From positions 1 to 64,000 of the forward strand of contig NZ_SNWX01000002.1 in assembly GCF_004362045.1 (NCBI RefSeq): DNA of 64,000 nt. The letters are read 5' to 3'. The stretch is from Halanaerobium saccharolyticum (GTDB lineage Bacteria; Bacillota; Halanaerobiia; Halanaerobiales; Halanaerobiaceae). Below, piece by piece: positions 25,753 to 36,266 of this stretch. Position numbers and translations under genes: made by a program. The notes beneath the pieces are model-generated. The model searched no databases. It had not been told where the DNA came from and saw nothing but the letters and a program-made list of their open reading frames with translations. The number at the start of each line of letters is the position of its first letter. Position 1 is the stretch's first letter.

Positions 25753-26862
25753 GTGAAAGAAGTTAAGCTAATAGATGTCACATTTAGAGATTTTGAGCTG
25801 CTTGATTTAAGTGATCATAATTCACAGCTTTTAAAAATAATAAGAATGATGGCAGAAATGGGAGTGGAAGAAGTTGAGATCGGCTCTCCTGTTTTTACAG
25901 AGAAAATAAAAAAAATGGTCAGTGGAAAAGACAAGATAAAAGAAAAAATTGATTCCAAATTCCGCAGCTGGAATAGACCCATGATTTCTGATTTAAGAAA
26001 ATCACTGCAGGTAGGAGTTGAGCTTGTAGTTATCTCTATTTCACTAAAAAACTTTAATCTCAGATCGAAGAAAGATAATAATTCGGCAGCTAAACTGTTA
26101 AATGATTTGAAAACAAGTATTAACTATGCAGAAACTAAGGGGTTAGGGATAATAGTAGAACTTCAAAATGCTTCTGCCTTTAATTTAAGTCAGTTATTAG
26201 AAGTTACAGCTTTCTGCAAAAAAATGGGTGTTAATAGATTTTCCTATCAGGAAGCTGAAACAGTGATTGACCCCCTGAAGTTCAAAAAGAGGATAAAAGA
26301 TATTATCAGGACAGCTGATATTAAACTGGAAGTAAACTGCAGTAATATTTTTCAGACAGCAGCTGCAGCATCACTGGCGGCTTATAATGCTGGTGTCAGC
26401 GGAATCTGTGCCAGCTTTAATGGTTTTAGCAAAGAATTTTGCAGAAGAACGGCCCTGGAAGAAATTATGATGATTTTAAAAAAGATTGAAGCTTCAGACA
26501 GGAAATATAAAACAGAAAAGCTTTTTGAATTAAGTCAGCTAATGGGAGAGTATTTAAAAGATTTCCCGGCTGATAATAAAGCGATAATCGGAAAAGGAAT
26601 TTTTAAGCACGAATCCGGTATTCATGTAGATGGGATCTTAAAAAACCCAATTACATATGAAGCATTTTCTCCCGCGGAAGTTGGGTTAAGCCGGGAAATT
26701 ATAATCGGGAAACACTCCGGCAAAAAGGCAGTGATCGCAAAGTATAAAGAATTCGGAATTGATTTAAGTCTTAAAGAAGCAGAGTTGAAATTAAAAAAGA
26801 TTAAAAGAAAATCGATTGAGTTAAAAAGAGCTTTAACAGAAGCAGAATTAAAAAACATTTAA
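25753..26862 (+). CDS. nifV-omega: Homocitrate synthase omega subunit (split NifV, C-terminal type)
   Basis: Homocitrate is the organic ligand of the FeMo cofactor. This ~369-residue protein has a degenerate alpha-isopropylmalate-synthase-like TIM barrel: DVTFRDFELLD replaces the catalytic D-x-T-L-R-D-G-E, and the metal-binding HxH strand reads VNCSN. It then carries the full C-terminal subdomain with HESGIHVDGILKNP and IIIGKHSGKKAV, which the alpha protein at 37.8 kb lacks. The split is known for Clostridium pasteurianum nifV-omega/alpha. GTG at 25753 is chosen for its spacing from GAGGAAG; GTG at 25744 is the alternative. Here omega lies upstream of nifH and alpha at the far end. Confidence 0.85.
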   Translation: MKEVKLIDVTFRDFELLDLSDHNSQLLKIIRMMAEMGVEEVEIGSPVFTEKIKKMVSGKDKIKEKIDSKFRSWNRPMISDLRKSLQVGVELVVISISLKNFNLRSKKDNNSAAKLLNDLKTSINYAETKGLGIIVELQNASAFNLSQLLEVTAFCKKMGVNRFSYQEAETVIDPLKFKKRIKDIIRTADIKLEVNCSNIFQTAAAASLAAYNAGVSGICASFNGFSKEFCRRTALEEIMMILKKIEASDRKYKTEKLFELSQLMGEYLKDFPADNKAIIGKGIFKHESGIHVDGILKNPITYEAFSPAEVGLSREIIIGKHSGKKAVIAKYKEFGIDLSLKEAELKLKKIKRKSIELKRALTEAELKNI

Positions 26863-26897
26863 CCTGGATGGCAGTCTTTGCTAATCCAGGTTTTTTT
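26861..26897 (+). terminator. Terminator after nifV-omega
   Basis: AACCTGGAT pairs with ATCCAGGTT and is followed by TTTTTTT. Confidence 0.9.
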
Positions 26898-26935
26898 GTA
26901 TCCAGATATAAATGACATGTTCATGTTATATATTT

Positions 26936-26984
26936 ATCGTATATACAATTATACACTTGAAAATAGTAAATTTAATGTTATACT
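26936..26984 (+). promoter_or_regulatory. nif promoter with upstream palindrome
   Basis: TTGAAA (26957-26962), a 16-base spacer and TATACT (26979-26984) form a plausible sigma-70-type promoter. Just upstream, ATCGTATATACAAT (26936-26949) is palindromic apart from one pair. A small inverted repeat ACATG-TT-CATGT lies at 26915-26926. No sigma-54 -24/-12 element was seen. Confidence 0.5.
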
Positions 26985-27081
26985 TTAGATAATAAATTTA
27001 AAACCCAACACAATCGAGTGGAAATAAAAGCAAAACTCATTCTCTACAGTGATTTAAATTTATAATTAAATAAGGTTATAA

Positions 27082-27982
<901 letters not shown>

Positions 27983-28095
27983 AATTTTAGACATCAAGAA
28001 TTTTAGTGACTGATAAATTTGAAAAGCATTTAGAGGAAAAACTAGCAGAGAGTAAATGAGAAGCAGATCAAGAGAACGAGAAGGGAATGATATAA

Positions 28096-28422
28096 GTGAA
28101 ATTACTGCAGGCAATTATTAGACCGGAAAAAAGTTCAACAGTTCTTTCGGAATTAAAAGAGGCTGGTTTTCCGGCAGTAACCAAGATGGATGTTGCTGGT
28201 CGAGGTAAACAGCGGGGAGTTAAAGTTGGTAATATTCATTATGATGAACTGCCCAAAGAACTTTTAATGATGGTCTTAGAAGATGAAGATAAGGATGATG
28301 TAGTTAAAATTATTATGAAAACAGTTAGAAGTGGTAAAGAAGGCAGCTATGGTGATGGTAAGATTTTTGTCAGTGATGTAAAAGAGGCATATACCATCAG
28401 TTCACAGAGTCAGGGTCTCTAG
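28096..28422 (+). CDS. nifI1: Nitrogenase-specific PII protein NifI1
   Basis: PII-family protein of 108 residues. NifI1 and NifI2 work as a pair that inhibits dinitrogenase in response to nitrogen status, relieved by 2-oxoglutarate, as known from methanogens. The position between nifH and nifD is diagnostic. Motifs: LLQAIIRPEKS and GSYGDGKIFVSDVKEA. GTG start after AGAAGGGAA. Confidence 0.95.
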   Translation: MKLLQAIIRPEKSSTVLSELKEAGFPAVTKMDVAGRGKQRGVKVGNIHYDELPKELLMMVLEDEDKDDVVKIIMKTVRSGKEGSYGDGKIFVSDVKEAYTISSQSQGL

Positions 28423-28482
28423 ATTATTAACTGCAGATCAGAAAATAATAGCCGGTTTTAAATTCTTTTGGAGGTGAAAAAT

Positions 28483-28872
28483 GTGAAGGAAATCATGGCT
28501 GTAATTAGAATGAACAAAATTAACCAGACTAAAAAAGCTCTGGCAGTTCAGGGATTCAATTCTCTAACCTGTGTCAAAGTTACGGGGAGGGGCAAAAAGA
28601 AGGTTAATTATGAACTTATAGAAAAAATGCTTGAGGGAGAAGAAGAGATAATTAAGTCGAAAGAAGTTACTGAATCAATAACAGAAGGTCACCGTTTAAT
28701 ATCCAAAAGAATGGTGATTTCAGTAGTAAAAGATGAAGATGTCAAAAAGGTAGTTGAGACCATAATGAATGTCAATGAAACTGGTAATCCAGGTGATGGT
28801 AAGATTTTTGTTTTACCTATTGAAGACGCCTATCGAGTCAGAACAGGCGAAAGCGGTAAAGCAGCAGTATAG
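28483..28872 (+). CDS. nifI2: Nitrogenase-specific PII protein NifI2
   Basis: Second member of the NifI pair, about 129 residues; longer than NifI1 because of the extended T-loop region typical of NifI2. The conserved end is GNPGDGKIFVLPIEDAYRVRTGE. GTG at 28483 is chosen, 6 bases after GGAGGTG; the longer reading from TTG at 28468 would begin upstream of and overlap that site. Confidence 0.94.
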   Translation: MKEIMAVIRMNKINQTKKALAVQGFNSLTCVKVTGRGKKKVNYELIEKMLEGEEEIIKSKEVTESITEGHRLISKRMVISVVKDEDVKKVVETIMNVNETGNPGDGKIFVLPIEDAYRVRTGESGKAAV

Positions 28873-28888
28873 AGAAGAGGTGAAGATA

Positions 28889-30505
28889 ATGAAAAATAAT
28901 AATGCAGGCATTGAAGATGTTTTAGATGAAGTTCTACAGTCATATCCTGCTAAATCAATGAAAAATAGAAAAGAACATATGCTGATCAAAGATCAGAAAA
29001 AAGGCAAACACAAAATAAAGGCTAATACCCGGACCATTCCAGGAATTATTACCAACCGTGGTTGTGCTTATGCAGGCTGTCGTGGAGTTGTTCTGGGCCC
29101 CTTAAAAGATGTAGTTCAGCTTGTGCACGGACCAATTGGATGCAGTTATTATGCCTGGGGAATGAGAAGACATCAGGGAGTGGCAGCAGAGGGCGGCAAA
29201 AACTTTATTAATTATACTTTTTCCACTGATATGCAGGATTCGGATGTTGTTTTTGGAGGAGAAAGAAAATTAAAAGAAGCAATCAAAGAAGCAGTAGAAA
29301 TTTTTAATCCTTCAACAATTATGATAACAGCTACCTGTCCTGTTGGTTTGATAGGTGATGATATTAACAGTATTGCCAGACAGGCAGAAGCAGAGTATGG
29401 GATTACAGTCATGGCTTTTAACTGTGAAGGTTATAAAGGAGTCAGTCAGTCAGCCGGTCACCATATTGCAAATAATGAAATTATGGCCAATTTAGTCGGG
29501 ATAGAAGATAAAGAGCTTGATTATAAATATCCAATTAACCTGATGGGTGAATATAATATTGGGGGAGATGCTTTCGAAATAGAAAGGATTTTAGAAAAAA
29601 TTGGTTATGATATTGTTGCTTCATTTTCCGGTAATGGTACAGCAGATCAGATTAAGTATTCTCACGAAGCTGACTTAAATCTGGTCCAGTGTCACCGTTC
29701 AATTAACTATATTGCGGAAATGTTCGAAGAAAAGTATGGGATCCCCTGGTTAAAAGTTAACTTTTTAGGTGTGGATGCCACAATTAAAGCCCTGCGAAAT
29801 ATGGCAGAGTATTTTGATGACCCTGAATTAAAAGAGAGAACAGAAAAGGTAATTGCAGAGGAGCTGGCCCAGATTGAGGGTCCGCTGAACCGCTACAAAG
29901 AGCTTTTTGAAGGGAAAACAGCTTTCCTTTTTGTTGGAGGTTCCAGAGCCCACCACTATCAGAATGTATTTAAGCGTATTGGAATTGAAACAGTAGTTGC
30001 CGGCTATGAGTTTGGTCATCGAGATGATTATGAGGGCAGAGAAGTTATCCCTGATATTGAAATGACAGCTGATGATCGAAACATTCCGGAACTGGAAGTT
30101 ACAAAAGATGACAAAAAATACAATATGAGAATTTCAAAAGCTAAAAAAGAGGAGCTGCAGCAGAAAATGCCCCTTGATTATTATGAAGGTATGATCAAGG
30201 AGATGGAGGATGGGAGTATTGTGATTGATGACCTAAACCACCACGAACATATCAAATTAACTGAAGCTTTAGAGCCGGATATTTTTTGCTCTGGAATTAA
30301 GGATAAGTATACTTCTCATAAAATGGGCATTTTTTCAAAACAGCTGCACAGTTATGATTACAGCGGTCCTTATGCAGGTTTTAAAGGTCATCTGCAGTTT
30401 GCAGAAGATATTGCAGCCGGAATTCTTAACCCCAGCTGGAGTTATATTAATCCTCCCTGGAAAGATAATGTTGAACTTGCAGGAACAATTGGAGGTGTTC
30501 GTTAA
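28889..30505 (+). CDS. nifD: Nitrogenase MoFe protein alpha chain
   Basis: Alpha subunit, 538 residues from ATG 28889 after GAGGTGAAG; reading frames further upstream overlap nifI2. P-cluster cysteines are in RGCAYAGCRG, GPIGCSYYAWG and TCPVGLIGDD. FeMo-cofactor ligands are Cys in QCHRSINYIAEMF and His in LHSYDYSGPY. The protein carries an insertion around residues 375-455 (EVIPDIEMTADD onward), as in clostridial NifD, so it belongs to that group. It ends with the ATG of nifK overlapping. Confidence 0.98.
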   Translation: MKNNNAGIEDVLDEVLQSYPAKSMKNRKEHMLIKDQKKGKHKIKANTRTIPGIITNRGCAYAGCRGVVLGPLKDVVQLVHGPIGCSYYAWGMRRHQGVAAEGGKNFINYTFSTDMQDSDVVFGGERKLKEAIKEAVEIFNPSTIMITATCPVGLIGDDINSIARQAEAEYGITVMAFNCEGYKGVSQSAGHHIANNEIMANLVGIEDKELDYKYPINLMGEYNIGGDAFEIERILEKIGYDIVASFSGNGTADQIKYSHEADLNLVQCHRSINYIAEMFEEKYGIPWLKVNFLGVDATIKALRNMAEYFDDPELKERTEKVIAEELAQIEGPLNRYKELFEGKTAFLFVGGSRAHHYQNVFKRIGIETVVAGYEFGHRDDYEGREVIPDIEMTADDRNIPELEVTKDDKKYNMRISKAKKEELQQKMPLDYYEGMIKEMEDGSIVIDDLNHHEHIKLTEALEPDIFCSGIKDKYTSHKMGIFSKQLHSYDYSGPYAGFKGHLQFAEDIAAGILNPSWSYINPPWKDNVELAGTIGGVR

Positions 30506-31872
30506 TGCAGGATTTAGTACCTAAAGAATATAAAGAGAGAAACTCACTTGTTATCAATCCGGTTAAAACCTGTCAGCCAATTGGGGCAATGTATGCAGCT
30601 CTGGGTGTCCATGGAGCACTGCCGCACAGCCACGGATCACAGGGATGCTGTTCTTATCACAGAATGCATTTGACCAAACATTTTAGAGAACCGGTTGTTG
30701 CTTCTTCCAGTTCATTTACAGAAGGAGCCTCAGTATTTGGTGGTCGGGCTAACTTAGAAACAGCCCTGAAAAATATTTTTGCTGTCTATGATCCCCAGGT
30801 TGTGGCAATCAATACGACCTGTCTCTCAGAAACAATTGGTGATGATATTGGGTCAATTATTAATGGGTTTGATGTTCCGGAGGGAAAAACGATTATTCAT
30901 GCCAGTACTCCCAGTTATGTGGGTTCTCATATTACAGGATTTTCGAATATGGTCAAGGCAATGATTAAACAGCTTTCGGAAAAAAATGAAGAAGCAAAGA
31001 CAAATAACAAGCTGAATTTAATTCCTGGATTTGTTGATCCCGGAGATATCCGTGAGATTAAGAGAATACTAGAAGCTATGGATATCGACTATATTTTGTT
31101 TCCGGATCAGAGTGATGTGCTTGATACTCCTCTGGATGGCAATTATGATATGTATCCAGAAGGGGGAGTTACCATTCCAGAATTAAATGATACAGGTAAT
31201 TCGCAGGCTACTATTGCACTGGGAGAATTTGCTTCTGCAGACTCTGCCTTTGAACTGGAAAAAAAGCATGATGTAAAACCATATATTCTCAAATCACCTG
31301 TCGGCATCAAGGCAACAGATGAATTATTAATGCAGCTGATGAAGCTGACTGGCAAAGAGGTGCCAGCCAAAATAGAAAAAGAAAGAGGCCAGCTGGTTGA
31401 TATCATTGCAGACACTCATCATCAGTTCCATGGTAAAAAGGTAGCTGTTTATGGTGACCCTGATATAGTAATTTCTTTAACTGAATTTGTGTTAAGTCTG
31501 GGGATGAGGCCTGTTCATGTATTAACAGGAACACCAGACAATAAGTTTGAAGAAACAGTTACAGAAATGATGTCCGATGCAGACTGGGAATATAATATAA
31601 CTGCCGGAGGAGATTTATTCCAGCTTCATCAGTGGATTAAAAATGATCCGGTAGATTTATTACTTGGTAATTCCTATGGTAAATTGGTTGCCAGGCAGGA
31701 AGATATTCCACTGGTCAGAGTTGGATTTCCTATTCTTGACCGCAGTGTACACTCCTATCTGCCAACTATTGGCTATAAGGGGGCAATTTTACTGGTTGAA
31801 AAAATTAGTGGAGCCTTACTTGATAGAAAAGATAGAGATACAGACTTTGAATTGACAGAGTTTGTGCTGTAA
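30505..31872 (+). CDS. nifK: Nitrogenase MoFe protein beta chain
   Basis: Beta subunit, 455 residues, short because the N-terminal extension found in proteobacterial NifK is absent, as in clostridia. P-cluster cysteines are in KTCQPIGAMYAALG, GSQGCCSYHRM and TTCLSETIGDD. Its start overlaps the nifD stop by one base, ensuring equal synthesis. Confidence 0.98.
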   Translation: MQDLVPKEYKERNSLVINPVKTCQPIGAMYAALGVHGALPHSHGSQGCCSYHRMHLTKHFREPVVASSSSFTEGASVFGGRANLETALKNIFAVYDPQVVAINTTCLSETIGDDIGSIINGFDVPEGKTIIHASTPSYVGSHITGFSNMVKAMIKQLSEKNEEAKTNNKLNLIPGFVDPGDIREIKRILEAMDIDYILFPDQSDVLDTPLDGNYDMYPEGGVTIPELNDTGNSQATIALGEFASADSAFELEKKHDVKPYILKSPVGIKATDELLMQLMKLTGKEVPAKIEKERGQLVDIIADTHHQFHGKKVAVYGDPDIVISLTEFVLSLGMRPVHVLTGTPDNKFEETVTEMMSDADWEYNITAGGDLFQLHQWIKNDPVDLLLGNSYGKLVARQEDIPLVRVGFPILDRSVHSYLPTIGYKGAILLVEKISGALLDRKDRDTDFELTEFVL

Positions 31873-31878
31873 ATATTT

Positions 31879-31960
31879 AACCCATCTGTTTTTTTAGGAG
31901 TATCATCAGTAGAGAGTAGTGTTAGGTAATGATAACTTGCTTTAAACAGATGGGTTATTT
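31879..31960 (+). terminator. Long-loop inverted repeat between nifK and nifE
   Basis: AACCCATCTGTTT (31879-31891) and AAACAGATGGGTT (31944-31956) are perfectly complementary over 13 bases, with about 52 bases between them, then ATTTTTC. Probably a partial terminator that lowers nifEN-B relative to nifHDK. Confidence 0.6.
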
Positions 31961-31981
31961 TTCATTCTGGAGGTGAAAAAG

Positions 31982-33550
31982 ATGCAGAATTCAAGAAATA
32001 AAGCACTTTCCGAAAGAGAAGACTTTATTATGACTAAAGGAGATAAAAAAGAAAATATTAAGTGTGATCAGCAGAGTCTGGCAGGTGCAGTTAGTCAGAG
32101 AGCCTGTGTTTATTCTGGAGCCCGGGTTGTTCTCAATCCAGTTAAAGATGCCTATCATCTGGTCCATGGTCCTATTGGTTGTGCTAGCTATACCTGGGAT
32201 ATCAGAGGTAGTTTGACTTCTGGAGCTGATGTTTTTCGCAGTAGTTTTTCTACTGATTTAAAGGAAAAAGATATTGTTTTTGGTGGTGAGACAAAGCTGA
32301 AGTTAGTGATAGAAGAACTAATGGAAGCAGAGCAGTATGAGCCGGAAGTGATTTTTATTTATTCAACCTGTGTGGTGGGGGTTATCGGTGATGATCTAAA
32401 AGCTGCAGCCCGGAAGGCAGAAAAAAAGTATGGAATTAGAGTGATTCCGGTAGAATCTTCAGGTTTTGCCGGTACAAAATCTAAGGGATATAAAGCTGCC
32501 TGTGAGGCATTATTAACTTTAATGGATGATTTTAAGGCTGAAAATAATGGAGTAGAGAGTAGTAAAAAAGCCGCAGATAATAGAAATGAAATCAAAAAAT
32601 TAAGTCAGCAGAATGAAGATTATGGAGAGTTAGATACAAAGGAAAAGATCAGGCTGCTTCAGAAAAAACTGAGTCAGATTAATTCTCTCCAGACTGGAAA
32701 GGCTATAGAAAATTTTAAAAACAAAAAGCTGAAAGAGCAGGCGGAAGTCAGCAGTTACAGTAAAAAAATAAATCTGCTGGGAGATTACAATCTGGCAGGT
32801 GAAGGCTGGATAATTGAAAATTATTTGAATCAAGTTGGAATAGAACTTGTAGCCAGATTTACTGGAGATTCAAGTATTAAAGATATTCGTAAAGCCCCTA
32901 CTGCTGATTTAAATATAGTTCAGTGTGCTGGGTCAATGAAGTATCTGGCTAAAAGAATGGAAAAAAAGTTTGGAATTCCTTTCCTGGAGATTTCATTTTT
33001 AGGATTACAGGACAGCCTGGATTCCCTGCGCCAGATTGCTCAACACTTAGGTGATCAGATAATAATTAATAATGTTGAAAAACTAATTGCCCGCAGGCTG
33101 CCTGATACAGAAGCAAAATTGAGAATATATAAAAACTATCTCTCTGGCAAAAAAGCAGCAATTTATGTTGGTGGTGCTTTTAAGGCGATTTCTCTGGTCA
33201 AACAGTTCAATGATCTGGGAATTAAAACTGTGATGGTAGGAACTCAAAATGGTAAAGAATCTGATTACGAAAAGTTAAGAGAGCTGACTGACCCTGGAAC
33301 TATTATTTTAGATGATGCTAATCCCTCCGAACTGGAGGTCTTTATGCGAGAAAAAGGAGCCGATGTTTTAGTTGGTGGAGTAAAAGACAGGGCTCTTGCC
33401 TATAAGATGGGGATTGCTTTTTTTGATCACAATCATGAGCGCAAAGATCCGCTGGTAGGATTTGAGGGAGTTGTTAATCTGGCTCAGGAGCTGGATTTAA
33501 CAATTAACAGTCCAATCTGGAAAACGATCAGGAGTGGTATAGATGAGTAA
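31982..33550 (+). CDS. nifE: FeMo-cofactor scaffold protein NifE, with an insertion
   Basis: NifEN is the scaffold on which the FeMo-cofactor precursor matures. NifE here is 522 residues versus about 450-475 usually. Cluster cysteines are RACVYSGAR, GPIGCASYTW, YSTCVVGVIGDD and QCAGSMKYLA. Between the ALLTLMDDF helix (about residue 183) and INLLGDYNLAGEGW (about 260) it has ~75 highly charged residues rich in K, E, N and Q where most NifE have a short linker. Start ATG 31982 is 6 bases after GGAGGTG. Confidence 0.95.
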   Translation: MQNSRNKALSEREDFIMTKGDKKENIKCDQQSLAGAVSQRACVYSGARVVLNPVKDAYHLVHGPIGCASYTWDIRGSLTSGADVFRSSFSTDLKEKDIVFGGETKLKLVIEELMEAEQYEPEVIFIYSTCVVGVIGDDLKAAARKAEKKYGIRVIPVESSGFAGTKSKGYKAACEALLTLMDDFKAENNGVESSKKAADNRNEIKKLSQQNEDYGELDTKEKIRLLQKKLSQINSLQTGKAIENFKNKKLKEQAEVSSYSKKINLLGDYNLAGEGWIIENYLNQVGIELVARFTGDSSIKDIRKAPTADLNIVQCAGSMKYLAKRMEKKFGIPFLEISFLGLQDSLDSLRQIAQHLGDQIIINNVEKLIARRLPDTEAKLRIYKNYLSGKKAAIYVGGAFKAISLVKQFNDLGIKTVMVGTQNGKESDYEKLRELTDPGTIILDDANPSELEVFMREKGADVLVGGVKDRALAYKMGIAFFDHNHERKDPLVGFEGVVNLAQELDLTINSPIWKTIRSGIDE

Positions 33551-34955
33551 TTTTAAAAGATTAAATGTTAATCCCTGTAAGATGTGTATGCCGATAGGAG
33601 CGGCTGTTGCCTTTAAGGGAATAGAAGAGAGTATGCTTTTAATGCACGGGTCTCAGGGCTGCAGTACTTATATGAGAAGGCACATGTCTACCCATTATGA
33701 AGAGCCGATAGATATAGCTTCTTCTTCAATTGATGAGCAGGGTACAGTTTATGGAGGAGAAGAAAATTTAAGGCAGGGTTTAAAAAATCTGATTAAATTA
33801 TATTCACCTAAAGTTATAGGTGTTGTAACTACCTGTCTGGCAGAAACAATTGGAGAAGATATAAATAGAATTGTAGCTGACTTTAAAAAAGCAAATAATG
33901 TTAAAGACATCTCTATTATTACAGTTCCAACTCCTGGTTATGGAGGATCTCAATTTGAAGGTTATTATCTAACATTAAGAAAAATTGTAGAGCAGCTTGG
34001 CGAAAAATCGAGAAATAAAAGCTCCCGGATAAATCTGGTTGCTGCAAACTTAAGTCCGGCAGAAATCCGAGAAATTAAAAGAATTCTGGATTTGTTTGAA
34101 CTTGAGTATACAATTTTGCCTGATATCTCAAGAACTCTGGCCGCTCCTTTTACAGAAAACTACAGCAAAATACCTGCCGGAGGAACTGCAGTTTCTGAAA
34201 TAAAAAACATGGGTGATGCTGCCTTTACAATTGAATTTGGGACACTTGTTGACAGCAGTCTTTCAACAGCCGTTTATCTTGAAGATAAATTTGGGATTCC
34301 TGCTTATAGACTGCCAATTCCAATCGGACTTAAGAATACAGATCAGCTGATAAATACCCTGGCAGAAATATCCGGCAAAAAAATTCCTTTAGGCTTAACA
34401 GAAGCAAGAGGTAGACTGATAGATACGATGATCGACTCACACAAATATAATGGAGCGGGCAGAGCAGCTGTCTTTGGTGATCCAGAGATGATTTATGCGG
34501 TCAGCTCTATCTGTCAGGAAAATGGAATTTCTCCTGTAATTATGGCTACCGGTACAGATCTGGATATTTTCCAGAGAAAGTTGAAAGAGCTTACTGCAGA
34601 CAGTAGAGATCAGAACTTAATTTTTAGTGATACTGATTTTGAAGAGATTAGAAACTATGTTAATGAGTATGATATTAATATTCTGCTTGGTAATTCGGAT
34701 GGAGCATTTATAGAAGAAAAAGACGGAATCCCATTAATCCGAATTGGTTTTCCAATTCATGATCGTGTGGGAGCTTCCAGACAGCAGAACATTGGCTATC
34801 AGGGTTCCAATAATTTACTTGATCAGATTACAAACCAGCTGCTGGCTCTGAAACATGACAATTATCGTGAAGATCTGTATCAAAAGTTTTATCATTCAAA
34901 TAAAAGAACAAAATCGGAAAAAGAGATTGAAGAGTTGAAAGTAGGTGAGGAATAA
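33543..34955 (+). CDS. nifN: FeMo-cofactor scaffold protein NifN
   Basis: Partner of NifE, 470 residues. Conserved cysteines are NPCKMCMPIGAA, GSQGCSTYMRRH and TTCLAETIGED. The gene overlaps nifE by 8 bases and ends overlapping nifB. It is not fused to NifB, unlike the NifN-B fusion of C. pasteurianum. Confidence 0.95.
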   Translation: MSNFKRLNVNPCKMCMPIGAAVAFKGIEESMLLMHGSQGCSTYMRRHMSTHYEEPIDIASSSIDEQGTVYGGEENLRQGLKNLIKLYSPKVIGVVTTCLAETIGEDINRIVADFKKANNVKDISIITVPTPGYGGSQFEGYYLTLRKIVEQLGEKSRNKSSRINLVAANLSPAEIREIKRILDLFELEYTILPDISRTLAAPFTENYSKIPAGGTAVSEIKNMGDAAFTIEFGTLVDSSLSTAVYLEDKFGIPAYRLPIPIGLKNTDQLINTLAEISGKKIPLGLTEARGRLIDTMIDSHKYNGAGRAAVFGDPEMIYAVSSICQENGISPVIMATGTDLDIFQRKLKELTADSRDQNLIFSDTDFEEIRNYVNEYDINILLGNSDGAFIEEKDGIPLIRIGFPIHDRVGASRQQNIGYQGSNNLLDQITNQLLALKHDNYREDLYQKFYHSNKRTKSEKEIEELKVGEE

Positions 34956-36205
34956 TGGATTTAAAAACAAAAACTCATCCCTGTTACAGTAAGTTTGCAC
35001 ATAATTATGCCAGAATGCATATTCCGGTTGCTGCAAAATGTAATATCAGCTGTAATTACTGTAATCGCAAATATGACTGTTTACATGAGACCAGGCCCGG
35101 AGTAACAAGCAAACTGCTGTCCCCGACTGAAGCATTAGCCAGGTTTAAAATTGTTAAAAGTAAAGTTGATAATCTGAGTGTGGTTGGTGTTGCTGGTCCT
35201 GGTGATGCTCTGGCTAGTTTTGAAGCCACCAGAGAATCTTTAGAGTTAATTAAAGCAGAAGATCCTGATCTGACCTTCTGTCTTTCCACAAATGGTTTAA
35301 GTTTGACAGATTATCAGGAAGAAATTTTGCGCCTGGGTGTTAGCCATGTAACTATCACGATTAATGCAGTTGAGCCGGAGATTGGAGCAAAAATATATGA
35401 GCGGGTAAACTATAAAGGGGAAACTCTAACAGGGGTTGAGGGAGCAGAACTTCTGCTTAAAAATCAGCTTTCTGGATTGAAATATCTGGCCCAGAACGGA
35501 GTTCTCTGTAAAGTAAATATTGTTTTAATTAAAGGAATAAATAATTACCATATTGAAGAGGTAGTAAAAACTGTAAAAGAAGCGGGAGCTTTTATGACCA
35601 ATATTATGCCCCTGATTCCAGTTGAAGATACACCTTTTGCAGATAATCCTTTAACCAGTAAAGTGGAACTGGATTATTTGAGAAATAAATGTGAAGAAAA
35701 TTTAAAGCAGATGTATCACTGTCAGCAGTGTCGTTCTGATGCAGTGGGCTGTTTAAATAAAGATAGGTCACTGGAATTTAAGGAAGAGAATAGTCTGAAG
35801 CTCGAAAAGAAAAGCGAGTCCCTGGTTCTTGAAGGAAATTATTATCTGGAGCAGGAAGAAAGACTTTTTGCTGTGGCCTCACAGGAGGGAGAAATAGTTA
35901 ACCTGCACTTTGGTCATGCAAAAGATTTTTATATTTATCAGGTCAAAGAGAGCTCTATTAAATTTATAGAAAAGAGAAATGTCGAGCAGTATTGTACTGA
36001 CAAAGAATGCAGTGACAGTGAAGATAGAATTGGCAGGATTATTAATACGATTTCTGATTGTGAAGCTGTTTTATCTGTTAGAATTGGGACTGTGCCCAGA
36101 AGAAAGCTGCTGCAGCACAATATTATAGCTGTGATGGTCTATGATAAGATTGAGTCAGCAATTAGATTTGCTCTGGGAGAAATGTATTCCGAAAATACTG
36201 GTTGA
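34955..36205 (+). CDS. nifB: FeMo-cofactor radical SAM enzyme NifB with fused NifX-like domain
   Basis: Makes the 8Fe-9S-C core (NifB-co). At 416 residues it has the radical SAM cysteines C29-x3-C33-x2-C36, the conserved CxxCRxDAxGxL segment near residue 250 (CQQCRSDAVGC), and a C-terminal NifX/NafY-like domain of ~120 residues (LFAVASQEGEIVNLHFGHA onward) that can bind the cofactor. It overlaps nifN by one base. Confidence 0.96.
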   Translation: MDLKTKTHPCYSKFAHNYARMHIPVAAKCNISCNYCNRKYDCLHETRPGVTSKLLSPTEALARFKIVKSKVDNLSVVGVAGPGDALASFEATRESLELIKAEDPDLTFCLSTNGLSLTDYQEEILRLGVSHVTITINAVEPEIGAKIYERVNYKGETLTGVEGAELLLKNQLSGLKYLAQNGVLCKVNIVLIKGINNYHIEEVVKTVKEAGAFMTNIMPLIPVEDTPFADNPLTSKVELDYLRNKCEENLKQMYHCQQCRSDAVGCLNKDRSLEFKEENSLKLEKKSESLVLEGNYYLEQEERLFAVASQEGEIVNLHFGHAKDFYIYQVKESSIKFIEKRNVEQYCTDKECSDSEDRIGRIINTISDCEAVLSVRIGTVPRRKLLQHNIIAVMVYDKIESAIRFALGEMYSENTG

Positions 36206-36266
36206 AAAATAGAAATTGGAAACTTGGAACAAATAAATTAGATTAAATAAAAAAGGAGCAATGATA

